From Rhizobium subbaraonis (GTDB lineage Bacteria; Pseudomonadota; Alphaproteobacteria; Rhizobiales; Rhizobiaceae), in the NCBI RefSeq assembly GCF_900220975.1, contig NZ_OBQD01000007.1, positions 1 to 64,000 of the forward strand: DNA of 64,000 bases, given 5' to 3'. The notes under the pieces are model-generated. The model saw only the letters and a program-made list of their open reading frames with translations. It was not told the DNA's origin and did not search any database. Made by a program: the position numbers and the translations under genes. How positions within the stretch are numbered: the stretch's first letter is position 1; every line of letters starts with the position of its first letter. This document shows, one piece after another, positions 8,160 through 16,587 of the stretch.

Positions 8160-9196
8160 GACGCGCGCTGGAACCGGTAAAGGACGAAGGAGAAGAATGG
8201 CACGCCGACCAGCGCCGTCACCACGCCGATCGGCAGCACTTGTTGCGGGATCAGGATGCGCGAGGCGATGTCGGCAAGCACCATGAAAATCGCACCCGCA
8301 ATGGCACATGCCGGCAGGAGGCGGATATGAAGCGGACCGACGAGGAAACGGGCCGCATGCGGCACGACGAGGCCGACAAAGCCGATCGTGCCGACCATGC
8401 TGACGATTGTCGCCGTCATCACCGCCGTCAGCGCAAAGAGCGCGATGCGGGCGCGGGCGACGTTGACGCCGAGCGAGGCGGCGGCCTCGTCGCCGAAGGC
8501 GAAGGCGTCGAGGACGCGGGCATAGAGCAGGCAGGGGATGAGGCAGAGGCCGACCACGGTGGAGACCAACATGAATTCCGGCCAGCGAACACCGCCGAAA
8601 CTGCCGAGCAGCCAGAACATAACGTCGCGTGCCTGCTGCGCATTGCCGGAGGTGGTGACGACGTAGGAGGTGGCGGCGTTGAACAGCTGCGAGGCGGCAA
8701 CGCCGGCAAGGATGGTTCGGTCGGCGCCACCGCGCGTGCCATTGGAGAGCAGCGCCACGAAGAAGAAGGCGGCAAAGGCCCCGGCAAAGGCGCCGGCCGA
8801 GAGCGAGACGGCACCGGCGCCGAGGCCGAGAATGACGACCGCCACCGCACCCGTCGAGGCGCCGGCGGAAATGCCGAGCACGTATGGCTCGGCGAGCGGG
8901 TTGCGCAAGAGCGCCTGCATGATGGCGCCCGATAGCGCCAGCCCCGCGCCGCAGAAGGCGGCGACCAGCGCGCGGCTGAGGCGGTAGTCCCAGATCACCG
9001 TCTCGTGGATCTGGTTGAGCTCGACCGCGCTCCAGCCCAGCTGGTTGGTGACGGCGGAGATGGTCGTCGACAGCGGGATCGGCAGGTCGCCGATCCCGAC
9101 GCTGATGGCAACCACCAGCCCGATCGCACCGCCGGAGAGAACCAGCAGCGCAAGCAGGGCGCCGAGCGCGCGGGCGGCCCCAATCGTCTGCGTCAC
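8156..9196 (-). CDS. ABC transporter permease, FecCD family
   Basis: 346 residues, strongly hydrophobic with eight to ten membrane helices. The family pattern GAIMQALLRNPLAEPYVLG is present, as is the cytoplasmic coupling region near the C-terminal GLVVPHAARFLVG. Start ATG at 9196 overlaps the end of the binding-protein gene; the stop overlaps the ATPase start, so the three products should be made in step. FecCD permeases work as homodimers for Fe-siderophores, haem or cobalamin. Confidence 0.92.
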   Translation of the reverse strand: MTQTIGAARALGALLALLVLSGGAIGLVVAISVGIGDLPIPLSTTISAVTNQLGWSAVELNQIHETVIWDYRLSRALVAAFCGAGLALSGAIMQALLRNPLAEPYVLGISAGASTGAVAVVILGLGAGAVSLSAGAFAGAFAAFFFVALLSNGTRGGADRTILAGVAASQLFNAATSYVVTTSGNAQQARDVMFWLLGSFGGVRWPEFMLVSTVVGLCLIPCLLYARVLDAFAFGDEAAASLGVNVARARIALFALTAVMTATIVSMVGTIGFVGLVVPHAARFLVGPLHIRLLPACAIAGAIFMVLADIASRILIPQQVLPIGVVTALVGVPFFSFVLYRFQRAS

Positions 9197-10218
9197 TTGG
9201 GCAGACCGAGCGCCTTCAGCTGCTCGGCCACCTGCTCGGCACCGTAGATGGTGCGGATGGTCGGGTTCATCGCCTGGCCGTCCATGACGACGATCGCCTT
9301 GTTTTTCACAGCCGGCATCTGACTCACGGCCGGATCGCCGTTGAGGAAGGCGATCTTGGCTTCCGGTTTATCGAGTTCCCAGCGGTTGCGGTCGAGGCTC
9401 GCGACGACGATGACGTCTGGATTGGCGGCGATGATGCTCTTCCAGCCCAGCGTTGGCCATTCGGCCTCGGAATCAATCGCGACCACGCCGCCCAGCACGT
9501 CGGCGACGAAACCGGAGGCGCCGTTCTTGCCACCGAGATAGGCGTCGGCCGAAGGTGCGGGACTTGAGAACCAGAACACGTAGGAGAGCTTCTTGCCGTT
9601 GGTTGGCACGTTTGCGCGCAGTGCCGCCTCGCGCTGCTTCAGGTCCTTGATCAGCACCTGGCCGCGATCGGCCACGTCGAAGATCTGCGACAGCTCATCG
9701 ATCTCCTTGTAGAGGAGATCCATGTTCCACAGCTTGTCACGGCTGCCGTACTGGTCTTTCACCTTGTCGGTGCTGAGGCAGGTACTGGGCGACAGATAGG
9801 TCGGAACACCGACCTTCTCGAAATCCTCGCGCTTGGCCACTTTGCTGGTCGGCCCGATCAGGCTTGGCAGGGCGGCGGCGACAAAATCCGGGTTCTCGGC
9901 CAGAAGTGATTCGAAGGTCGGGAATTCTACCGTCAGCAACTTGACCTTGGCATTCGCCTCCTCCAACTGCGGCATGACCTTGCTCGGCCAGAAGGCGGTG
10001 CCGACCATCTTGTCTTCAAGCCCGAGCATCAGCAGGATTTCGGCGCTGTTCTGGCCAAGACCGATCGCCCGCTCCGGCGCATGCGCGAAGGTGACTTGCG
10101 CGCCGCAGTTTTCAAGCGTCAGCGGATACCGGGTAGCGGCTGCGGACGCCGAGGTTGCGGCCAGAGCGGCGACGGAGGCAAAGACCGAGGCAGCGAGAAG
10201 CGATTTGAAAAGGTTCAC
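9193..10218 (-). CDS. Periplasmic substrate-binding protein of an iron/cobalamin-type ABC importer
   Basis: 341 residues with a signal peptide (about 1-26, cut after ASA) and the two-lobe BtuF/FhuD-type architecture: an N-terminal lobe with RAIGLGQNSAEILLMLGL, a long linking helix, and a C-terminal lobe with ANPDVIVVA. First gene of the operon. No Irr- or RirA-type operator is evident upstream, so iron control cannot be claimed. Some relatives of this transporter set carry other annotations, including coenzyme F420 precursors in actinobacteria, which is unlikely here. Confidence 0.85.
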   Translation of the reverse strand: MNLFKSLLAASVFASVAALAATSASAAATRYPLTLENCGAQVTFAHAPERAIGLGQNSAEILLMLGLEDKMVGTAFWPSKVMPQLEEANAKVKLLTVEFPTFESLLAENPDFVAAALPSLIGPTSKVAKREDFEKVGVPTYLSPSTCLSTDKVKDQYGSRDKLWNMDLLYKEIDELSQIFDVADRGQVLIKDLKQREAALRANVPTNGKKLSYVFWFSSPAPSADAYLGGKNGASGFVADVLGGVVAIDSEAEWPTLGWKSIIAANPDVIVVASLDRNRWELDKPEAKIAFLNGDPAVSQMPAVKNKAIVVMDGQAMNPTIRTIYGAEQVAEQLKALGLPK

Positions 10219-10546
10219 TGGGCGGATCCTGTCGTTGCGGTTGCCTGCCCTATAGCTTCGGCCACAGCAAAAACAAGACCTACTTAATCATATTTTCAGA
10301 CCTGGCTGCGCTGGGCGGCTCTCAATTCTGGCCGGCTAGCGCCACCAGTGGAACGACCGCTGTAACCACGGCTGGATAGGATCCGGGCGTGACAGCCGTC
10401 ACGTGCCAGCCACCAAAGGGTCGACAGACATCGGGCTCGCGATTGCGGGCCCGTTTTGTTGGGGGCTTCTTCCGGAATAGACGCCGTGCTGTTCGCGCAC
10501 GGCCGTGCATGCACCGGCCTTGCATGTACCGGCGGTGTGTCGCCCG
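10219..10546. other. Intergenic region upstream of the ABC importer
   Basis: About 330 bp between two leftward units. The part next to 10219 is AT-rich and should hold the importer promoter. Around 10505-10535 two related blocks, TGCATGCACCGGCC and TGCATGTACCGGCG, follow each other. No gene or known regulatory motif is recognised. Confidence 0.45.
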
Positions 10547-11461
10547 TCAGAATTCCAGCCATCCGCCGGCGACGCGCACCGCCTGGCCGCCGATGCGTGC
10601 ACCCACGATATGTCCGGCCGCGACGTCGAGATGAAGATGGATCATCGACGGTCGTTCCATCTCCACCCCCTGCTCGATCAGAATAGGGTGATGGCCGTCG
10701 ACCATCTGGTCGAAGAGCTGGAGGGCGCCGGACAGCGCCGCCACCGCCGACCCTGTCGCCGGATCCTCGCGCCCCATGTCGGAAGAGAACATCCGCGCGT
10801 GGAAGCGTGCCAGATGATTGACCGCGCCTCGACAGTATAGATAGGCGGAAGCGAGCCGTCCCTCGGCAAAGGGCACGCAACGCTGCCATATCATCGGGTC
10901 GAACTCGGCGTCGGAGGCGGCAGCAAGGTCGTGCACCGGCACCATCAAATAGGCGACACCAGCGCTCCACAGGGACGGTACGTGGTTTTCGAAGCCGATC
11001 TGGGTGACCTTGAGGCCGAAGGCGTCGGCGATCGCCTGCCGGTCCAGCGCCGCGTCCAGGCGAACGGACTTGCGCGGCAGGTCGAACTCGGCAAAGGGCG
11101 CGCCCTCACTCGGCAGCTTCACCGCACAACGGACAGGCCCGATATTCTCCTCCAGCACGCTCACCAGGTCGAGCGGACGCGTCCGTTCGCCGTTGCTGGC
11201 CTCGGCAATCGCTATCGCGGCCCCCACGGTAGGATGTCCTGCAAAAGGCAGCTCCTGCGCGGGCGTGAAGATGCGCAGGCGCGCGGCATGGGCGGCCACC
11301 TCCGCCTTGTGGACGAAAACGGTCTCCGAGAGGTTGAATTCCGTGGCGATCGCCTGCATTGCCGCATCGTCCAGCCCGTCGGCATCGAACACGACGGCGA
11401 GCGGATTGCCCGCGAGCTTGCGGTCGGTGAAAACGTCATAGACGGCGTATCGACGCGCCAC
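10547..11461 (-). CDS. PhzF family isomerase-like protein
   Basis: 304 residues from GTG at 11461 with AAGGAG 7 bp upstream. Family landmarks: GNPLAVV near residue 18, Glu46 in NLSET (the catalytic acid in PhzF), PFAGHPTVGAA near residue 73, and REDPATGSA in the second half. PhzF proteins have a diaminopimelate epimerase fold and isomerise small unsaturated acids. No phenazine genes are nearby, so the physiological substrate here is unknown, as for most YddE-type members. Probably cytosolic and dimeric. Confidence 0.88.
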   Translation of the reverse strand: MARRYAVYDVFTDRKLAGNPLAVVFDADGLDDAAMQAIATEFNLSETVFVHKAEVAAHAARLRIFTPAQELPFAGHPTVGAAIAIAEASNGERTRPLDLVSVLEENIGPVRCAVKLPSEGAPFAEFDLPRKSVRLDAALDRQAIADAFGLKVTQIGFENHVPSLWSAGVAYLMVPVHDLAAASDAEFDPMIWQRCVPFAEGRLASAYLYCRGAVNHLARFHARMFSSDMGREDPATGSAVAALSGALQLFDQMVDGHHPILIEQGVEMERPSMIHLHLDVAAGHIVGARIGGQAVRVAGGWLEF

Positions 11462-11527
11462 GGTTCACTCCTTCGAGAGATATCTGGGGCCAAACTGCAC
11501 GAGCACCCTGTGGCCGGCAAGCGCAAA

Positions 11528-12271
11528 TCACGCCTGTCCCCGCTGGAAGAACCATCGCAGGACCGGCGGCATGAAGGCGGCATAGGCGTGGCGCGCCGGA
11601 TCGCTGTCGCGGATGGCCACGGCGCCGTCGATCTCCGGTTCGGTCTCCGTTGCCATGTGATCGGCGATCGCAGCCAGCAGTTCCTCGGCCGTCCGCGCGA
11701 AGCGGTAGACACGAAGGACGGTGACCACGCTGTCGACATGCAGGGCATGCAGCACCGGTTCGGCCAGCGCGGTCGAGAGGTCGAGCCCCGTCTCCTCGGC
11801 CACCTCCCGCGCCATGTTCGCCTCGATGTCGCAGAAGCCGTCCTTGATGTCGTGCGCGTCCAGCGAACCGGCCGCGCAATAGACCTTGCCGGGATTGGCG
11901 GTGTGCCGACCCATGCGGATCGCGACGACCGCCCCGTCGGACGAGACGAGCAGCGGCAGGCCGAAGAGATGCAGACCGCCTGCCCTCGGACGCCGCTTCC
12001 GCCACAGCAGGAAGGTCGAAAAGGGAACGAGATGGCCGGTTGCAAGGACGCCGGCATCGCAGATGTCCACCGCGCTCTGCAGGAGCATTTCGCCATCGTA
12101 GAGCGCCGGATTGGCTGCACTTTCCTCCCGCCAGTTCCGCGCGATGGCGTCGCGCTCGGCCAGGAAAAACGGATGGGCCGCATCCGATACGCGGATTTCG
12201 ACCCGGCGAACCGGGAACACCTCCCCCTCGGGCGGCCAGGCGCGGAGCATCTTGTCGGCGGGCATGTCCAT
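11528..12271 (-). CDS. Nudix hydrolase family protein
   Basis: 247 residues; ATG at 12271 overlaps the stop of the upstream nuclease gene (TGATG), so the pair is translationally coupled. The core REVAEETGL of the Nudix box is present near residue 148, but the first part of the box is altered (a Cys stands where the first conserved Glu is expected). Catalysis is likely but metal binding may differ. Length and flanks do not point to a known substrate class such as ADP-ribose or dNTPs. Nudix enzymes hydrolyse nucleoside diphosphate derivatives. Confidence 0.75.
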   Translation of the reverse strand: MDMPADKMLRAWPPEGEVFPVRRVEIRVSDAAHPFFLAERDAIARNWREESAANPALYDGEMLLQSAVDICDAGVLATGHLVPFSTFLLWRKRRPRAGGLHLFGLPLLVSSDGAVVAIRMGRHTANPGKVYCAAGSLDAHDIKDGFCDIEANMAREVAEETGLDLSTALAEPVLHALHVDSVVTVLRVYRFARTAEELLAAIADHMATETEPEIDGAVAIRDSDPARHAYAAFMPPVLRWFFQRGQA

Positions 12272-13374
12272 CACACGTCCAGCGTCATGACGACGGGGCA
12301 ATGGTCGGAGGCCTTCGGGCGGTCCCAGCCGATGCGCGGATAGCGTTCGACCTCCTGCCCCGGCGGAAAGACGGTGCGGTACGGCTGTCCGCCGCGGATG
12401 ATCTCCGGCACGCGGGTGTGATTGCGGCGGGCAAGGGTCGGCGACAGCAGGATATAGTCGAGCTGGCACAGATGGCGCTCCTCGGGTCCCATGCTGTGAT
12501 AGAGCGTCCAGCGATCGTCCTCGGGTCGCCGCAGGACAGGATTTTCGACGAAACCGTCCCTCGTCAGCACGTCGAGGCAACTCTGGTCCTCGAGCACCCT
12601 GCGGAACGTGTATCCGTTGCGCCGGTCCCCCTCCACCGCCAGCTTCTCCTGATAGTCATTCAGGTCGCCGCAAATCGCGAAGGACTTCTTGGCCACGCCT
12701 CCGGCAGCGAACCGGTTCTCGATGATCCGGCGAACCGCGCGCGCCTCCGCAATCCGCAGCGGCATCGTCGAGGAGCGCCCGTCCAAGCCGTCGCGCCCCG
12801 GCCCCATCGACTTGAAATGCACGACGAAAAGGGTCAGCGGTCGGCCGCCGATCCGCAGGTCGAGTTCGAGGCAGTCGCGCTTGAACACGCGGTCTGTCGG
12901 ACGAAGGGGCGCAAGTTCCGGCGCGTAGATGCCGAGATCGTCATAGGTCACGGCGGCATGACTGCGCACGTCCACGCACTCGATCTTCTGCCCGTCGCGG
13001 GTCGTCTCCCGCATCAGAACGGCCACATCGATGCCGCGCGTGTCGTTGCCCTCGATCAGATAGCGCTGGCGATAGCCGTTGCCGACCATCTTGAACAGGT
13101 AGCCGTATTCGAAGGCCTGCAGCGACTCCATGTTGTCGACCTCCTGCAGGCAGAGGATGTCGGCGTCGGCATCGGCGATCGCCAGCGCCGATTGCTGGCG
13201 CGCGTCGTCGGCAAGCCCGATCGTGCGCGCCTCCTCCAGACGCTGGAACTCCGCCTCGCTGCGGATGCTGAACAGCCGCAGCACCCGATCCTGCCGGGTC
13301 TGGTTGCGAAATCCGGTGAAATCGAAGCGGGAAAGCAGGTTTTCGACGTTGAAGGTGGCAAGACGCAGGGACAT
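12271..13374 (-). CDS. Endonuclease/exonuclease/phosphatase family protein
   Basis: 367 residues from ATG at 13374. Characteristic Mg-dependent EEP motifs appear in order: TFNVENL (7-13), LQEVDN, VVHFKS, ICGDLND and the C-terminal SDHCPVV. No signal peptide is evident, so it is probably cytosolic. Family members cut DNA, RNA, phosphoesters or inositol phosphates; sequence alone does not choose. Coupling to the downstream Nudix gene suggests the two act on related nucleotide or phosphoester substrates, which is inference. Confidence 0.8.
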   Translation of the reverse strand: MSLRLATFNVENLLSRFDFTGFRNQTRQDRVLRLFSIRSEAEFQRLEEARTIGLADDARQQSALAIADADADILCLQEVDNMESLQAFEYGYLFKMVGNGYRQRYLIEGNDTRGIDVAVLMRETTRDGQKIECVDVRSHAAVTYDDLGIYAPELAPLRPTDRVFKRDCLELDLRIGGRPLTLFVVHFKSMGPGRDGLDGRSSTMPLRIAEARAVRRIIENRFAAGGVAKKSFAICGDLNDYQEKLAVEGDRRNGYTFRRVLEDQSCLDVLTRDGFVENPVLRRPEDDRWTLYHSMGPEERHLCQLDYILLSPTLARRNHTRVPEIIRGGQPYRTVFPPGQEVERYPRIGWDRPKASDHCPVVMTLDV

Positions 13375-13556
13375 GAGAAAAAACCGTTGAAACGGCGCGG
13401 AGTTTACCCGCCGACGCCGCGAAGGGAAGCGCCTTTCTCCGCAACGTGCGCGATTGCCGCGCGCCATCTGGCGCCGGTGGGGAAATGACGGCTTGTTTGT
13501 CGGCGGCACAGGCTCCATGATCGCGGCGGAAGAGCGGAATCGGTCGGGAGGACCGA

Positions 13557-15167
13557 ATGAGGGCTTGGACCATGATGGCGAGCGCCCTTGCGGCCGGGCT
13601 CTGCATTGCCCTGTTCGCCGCCTCAGTCCATGCTGCCGAAAGCTCCTACATCGCCGACGCGGGGGACGCCACGCGGGCGGTGGACGAAATCATCGCGCAG
13701 ACCGGGCGAAGCCCTCGCCTGCAATCGATCGAGCTGACCGATCGCCGCGTCACGGTCGATCTGGAGGGCAAGCGCAGCAGCGACATCGACGAATGGCAGA
13801 TTGGCCGCGTCACGCGCCTTTTCATGGAATTCGAGACGACGGTCGGCCCCCGCCCCTCCGGTTCGCCAGGCTTGGTGAGCGATGTTGAAAGCGGCTTCTT
13901 CGACCGCGGGGCGATCAATCTCGACATCGTTCCGGACATCGCCGCCCGTGCAGTCGCGTATGCCGACCTGGACGACGAGGCCCATGTCCAGTCGATCGAG
14001 ATTTCGCGCGACGTGACGATCCTTCCCCAACCGGCCTATGGCGACGTTCGCTGGTCGATCTATGTCACCTCCGGCCGCGAAAGCGCCATCATCCGCGCCG
14101 ACGCCGCCGGCAAAATCACCGGCGGTGATCTCGCCAACACCAACCGCGCCCGCAACATGGACCTGCTTGCCGATGCGAACTGGCCGCAGAAGCAGGCGAT
14201 GGACGCGCTCATGGCGGCGATCGGCGGCGACAGGCGGCTGCGCGAGCTGACCGTTCGCCCGCGCGCGCTCTCGGTCGCCGCCGATCATCCCACCGTTGCC
14301 GGACGGAAAGAGGACTACAACTGGACGATCTCCGGCGTCACGCGCTCGCCGCTGCTGTCCCCCCTCGTCCACGGCGCCAGCGCGGATGAGCTGTTTTCGC
14401 TCAGCGACGTCGACCTGTCCTCGCTGGCAAAGATCCGCAACATCGCGCGGCGGGAGTGGGGCGACGACAAGGCCCGCCTCGAATACATGACGCTGAAGCG
14501 CGTTGCCGGACCGCCGGGCGCCGCGGAGATGCGCTGGATCGCCTACTTCAACGATCTCGATACCGAAGGTGGCATCGCCGCTTCCGCCGGCAGCATCGAA
14601 ATCGCTCCTGACGGAAAGGTGCGCAAGGTCAACCGGCCGTCGTCGGAAGCTTCCGCGGCGGACTGGCTGGATCCAAAGGTGGTCGCAGAAACGTTCGTGC
14701 GCCTGGCGCGGGAATTCGGAACCGGCGCGCGCTTCGCGGAGATCACCTTCGACAGGGAAAAGGCGCGTATCCTCGCCGAAGATCCCGACAGGAACGAAAC
14801 GATGGCCGAATTCGTAGCCGGCCCCGCACAGACGAGTCGTTCAGACAAGTTGATGCCGTGGGACGCCGAATTCCGCGCCGAGCGCCTGTTCCCCCTCGAC
14901 GCTCTCGGTGCCTTCAACGCGCCGACAAAGCTGACCGGCTTCAAGGAGCGCGCCTATGCACTGCTCGGTGTCGACGAGAAATCCATGCCGCTTTCGCGCT
15001 ATACCTTCGCCATTGGCCAGACGATGGGGCCTGACGGCAGCTACAGGGTGCCCTCCCCTGACGGTCGGCCGACGCTGGAGGTGCGCGTCGAAAGTGCGGA
15101 CGGCCAGAAGATCGGCCGCGTCACCTTCTCCTCAGACGGCAGGGAAATCGACGTCGCAGCGCCTTGA
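13557..15167 (+). CDS. Exported protein of unknown function
   Basis: 536 residues from ATG at 13557 with GGGAGG upstream. Signal peptide about 1-26 ending VHA-AES. The mature part has repeated modules of about 100-130 residues: DEIIAQTG..LQSIELTDRRV, MDALMAAIGGDRRLRELTV and ETFVRLAREFGTGARFAEITF look like diverged copies in which a helix is followed by beta strands, comparable to PepSY-like or NTF2-like small domains. No catalytic motif is seen. It stands alone, convergent with the aminotransferase gene. Probably a periplasmic protein; function unknown. Confidence 0.75.
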   Translation: MRAWTMMASALAAGLCIALFAASVHAAESSYIADAGDATRAVDEIIAQTGRSPRLQSIELTDRRVTVDLEGKRSSDIDEWQIGRVTRLFMEFETTVGPRPSGSPGLVSDVESGFFDRGAINLDIVPDIAARAVAYADLDDEAHVQSIEISRDVTILPQPAYGDVRWSIYVTSGRESAIIRADAAGKITGGDLANTNRARNMDLLADANWPQKQAMDALMAAIGGDRRLRELTVRPRALSVAADHPTVAGRKEDYNWTISGVTRSPLLSPLVHGASADELFSLSDVDLSSLAKIRNIARREWGDDKARLEYMTLKRVAGPPGAAEMRWIAYFNDLDTEGGIAASAGSIEIAPDGKVRKVNRPSSEASAADWLDPKVVAETFVRLAREFGTGARFAEITFDREKARILAEDPDRNETMAEFVAGPAQTSRSDKLMPWDAEFRAERLFPLDALGAFNAPTKLTGFKERAYALLGVDEKSMPLSRYTFAIGQTMGPDGSYRVPSPDGRPTLEVRVESADGQKIGRVTFSSDGREIDVAAP

Positions 15168-15168
15168 C

Positions 15169-15192
15169 CCGCGCGCAAGTCGTCGCGCGCGG
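15169..15192. terminator. GC-rich hairpin between convergent genes
   Basis: Perfect 8-bp stem CCGCGCGC / GCGCGCGG with an 8-nt loop in the 42-bp gap between two converging genes. No U-tract on either strand, so intrinsic termination is only possible, not certain. Confidence 0.4.
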
Positions 15193-15209
15193 AGCTCACC
15201 GCACGCGGA

Positions 15210-16433
15210 TCAGGCCGCCATCTCCTCGCGAACCAGCGCGCCAAGCCGGGAGATGCCTTCGTCGATCGTCTTTTCGTCCGCGCAGGAGAACGAGATGCGG
15301 AAGGTGTTGGCGCCGCTGCCGTCGGCATGGAACGCCTTGCCCGGCACGAACGCCACCTTCTTCCGCTCGATCGCCTTGGCGAGCAGATCGGCGCCATCGA
15401 AGCCATCGGGCAGCGTCACCCAGATGAACATACCGCCCTCCGGCCGCGTCCAGCGAACGCCTTCGGGCATGTATTTGCCGAGCGCCTCGAGCATAGCGTC
15501 GCGACGCTTGCTGTAGGCGGCCTTGATCTTCTTCACCTGCGCCTCGAAGCCGCGCTCGGCGACCAGCGCAATGGCCATCTGGTTGATCGTCGAGGAATGC
15601 AGGTCGGCCGCCTGCTTCATCAGCACGAGCTTGCGGATGATGTCGGCGTTGGCGACGATGTAGCCGACGCGAAGACCCGGCGCCAGCGTCTTCGAAAAGC
15701 TGCCGCAATAGATCGTGCGCGTGGCGTTGATGTTGCCGCCCTTACGCGCCATTTCCAGCGCCAGGATTGGCGGAATGGCCTCTCCATCGTAGCGCAGCGA
15801 CTGATAGGCGGCGTCTTCGATTACGGCGACGTCTAGCTCTTCGGCCAGATCGAGCAGCTTCTCGCGGCCAGCGCGGTCGACGGTCTCGCCGGTCGGATTG
15901 GCGAAATCGACCGAGAGATAGGCGAACTTCACCCTGCCGCCCGCCTCCTGCGCCACCTTGCGATAGGAGTCCGGCGTGCGGTTGCCGTTCAACGTCAGCT
16001 GGTCGTAGGCAGGCTCATAGGCGTTGAAGGCCTGCAGCGCGCCGAGATAGGTCGGCCAGGTCACGAGCGCGGTATCGCCCGGCGAAAGGAACAGCTTGCC
16101 GAGATAGTCAAGCCCTTGCTGGGAGCCGGAAACGATGAAGACGTTGTCTGCCGTGCAGCCGATGCCGAGCTTGCCCATTTCGCCGGCAAGCCATTCGCGC
16201 AACGGCTTGTAGCCCTCGCTGACGGAATACTGCAGGGCCGCATTCACCGCACTGCCGGAAAAGATATCGGCGTACGCCTTCTTGAACTCCTGGTCTGGAA
16301 ACAGCGCCGGATCCGGAATGCCGCCGGCGAACGAGATGATGTCCGGTCGGTCGAGAAGCTTCAGCAGTTCACGGATTTCCGACGCCTTCATCCGGGATGA
16401 ACGCGTGGCAAAGATATCTTCCCAATTCAGCAT
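15210..16433 (-). CDS. PLP-dependent aminotransferase, class I/II (aminoadipate/MocR-type branch)
   Basis: 407 residues from ATG at 16433 with GAGGAAA upstream. Fold-type I features: ISFAGGIPDP near the N-terminus, SGSQQGLDYLGKLF, DFANPTGETV, the PLP lysine in CGSFSKTLAPGLRVG, and the C-terminal Arg in NTFRISFS that binds the substrate carboxylate. Closest in pattern to 2-aminoadipate/LysN-like and valine-pyruvate-like transaminases lacking a DNA-binding domain. Monocistronic. Substrate specificity is not determinable here. Confidence 0.88.
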   Translation of the reverse strand: MLNWEDIFATRSSRMKASEIRELLKLLDRPDIISFAGGIPDPALFPDQEFKKAYADIFSGSAVNAALQYSVSEGYKPLREWLAGEMGKLGIGCTADNVFIVSGSQQGLDYLGKLFLSPGDTALVTWPTYLGALQAFNAYEPAYDQLTLNGNRTPDSYRKVAQEAGGRVKFAYLSVDFANPTGETVDRAGREKLLDLAEELDVAVIEDAAYQSLRYDGEAIPPILALEMARKGGNINATRTIYCGSFSKTLAPGLRVGYIVANADIIRKLVLMKQAADLHSSTINQMAIALVAERGFEAQVKKIKAAYSKRRDAMLEALGKYMPEGVRWTRPEGGMFIWVTLPDGFDGADLLAKAIERKKVAFVPGKAFHADGSGANTFRISFSCADEKTIDEGISRLGALVREEMAA

Positions 16434-16587
16434 GGGGGTTTCCTCGGATTTTTTTGACGCGGGAGAGGACCACAGCGGCCACATTAAGTCAATAATACTG
16501 ACCTATCCTCCGGCACTCCCCGGGCAGGCCGTATCACCGCTGCCGGATTGCGGCAAGGCTTGTCTTTCCTGTGGTCGTCTGCAGTGT

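Noticed and set aside
7398-10218. Naming the importer as haem (hmu), cobalamin (btu) or F420-precursor specific
   Set aside because: The motifs are shared by the whole FecCD/BtuCD class, and no receptor gene or Irr/RirA-type operator is visible to decide.
10500-10540. Repeated TGCATG..ACCGGC blocks as CRISPR or transposon ends
   Set aside because: Only two imperfect units, no spacers of equal size, no transposase and no target duplication.
10931-12343. Rightward open frame opposite PhzF and Nudix genes
   Set aside because: Both minus-strand genes have family motifs and ribosome binding sites; the plus frame is Arg/His-rich shadow sequence.
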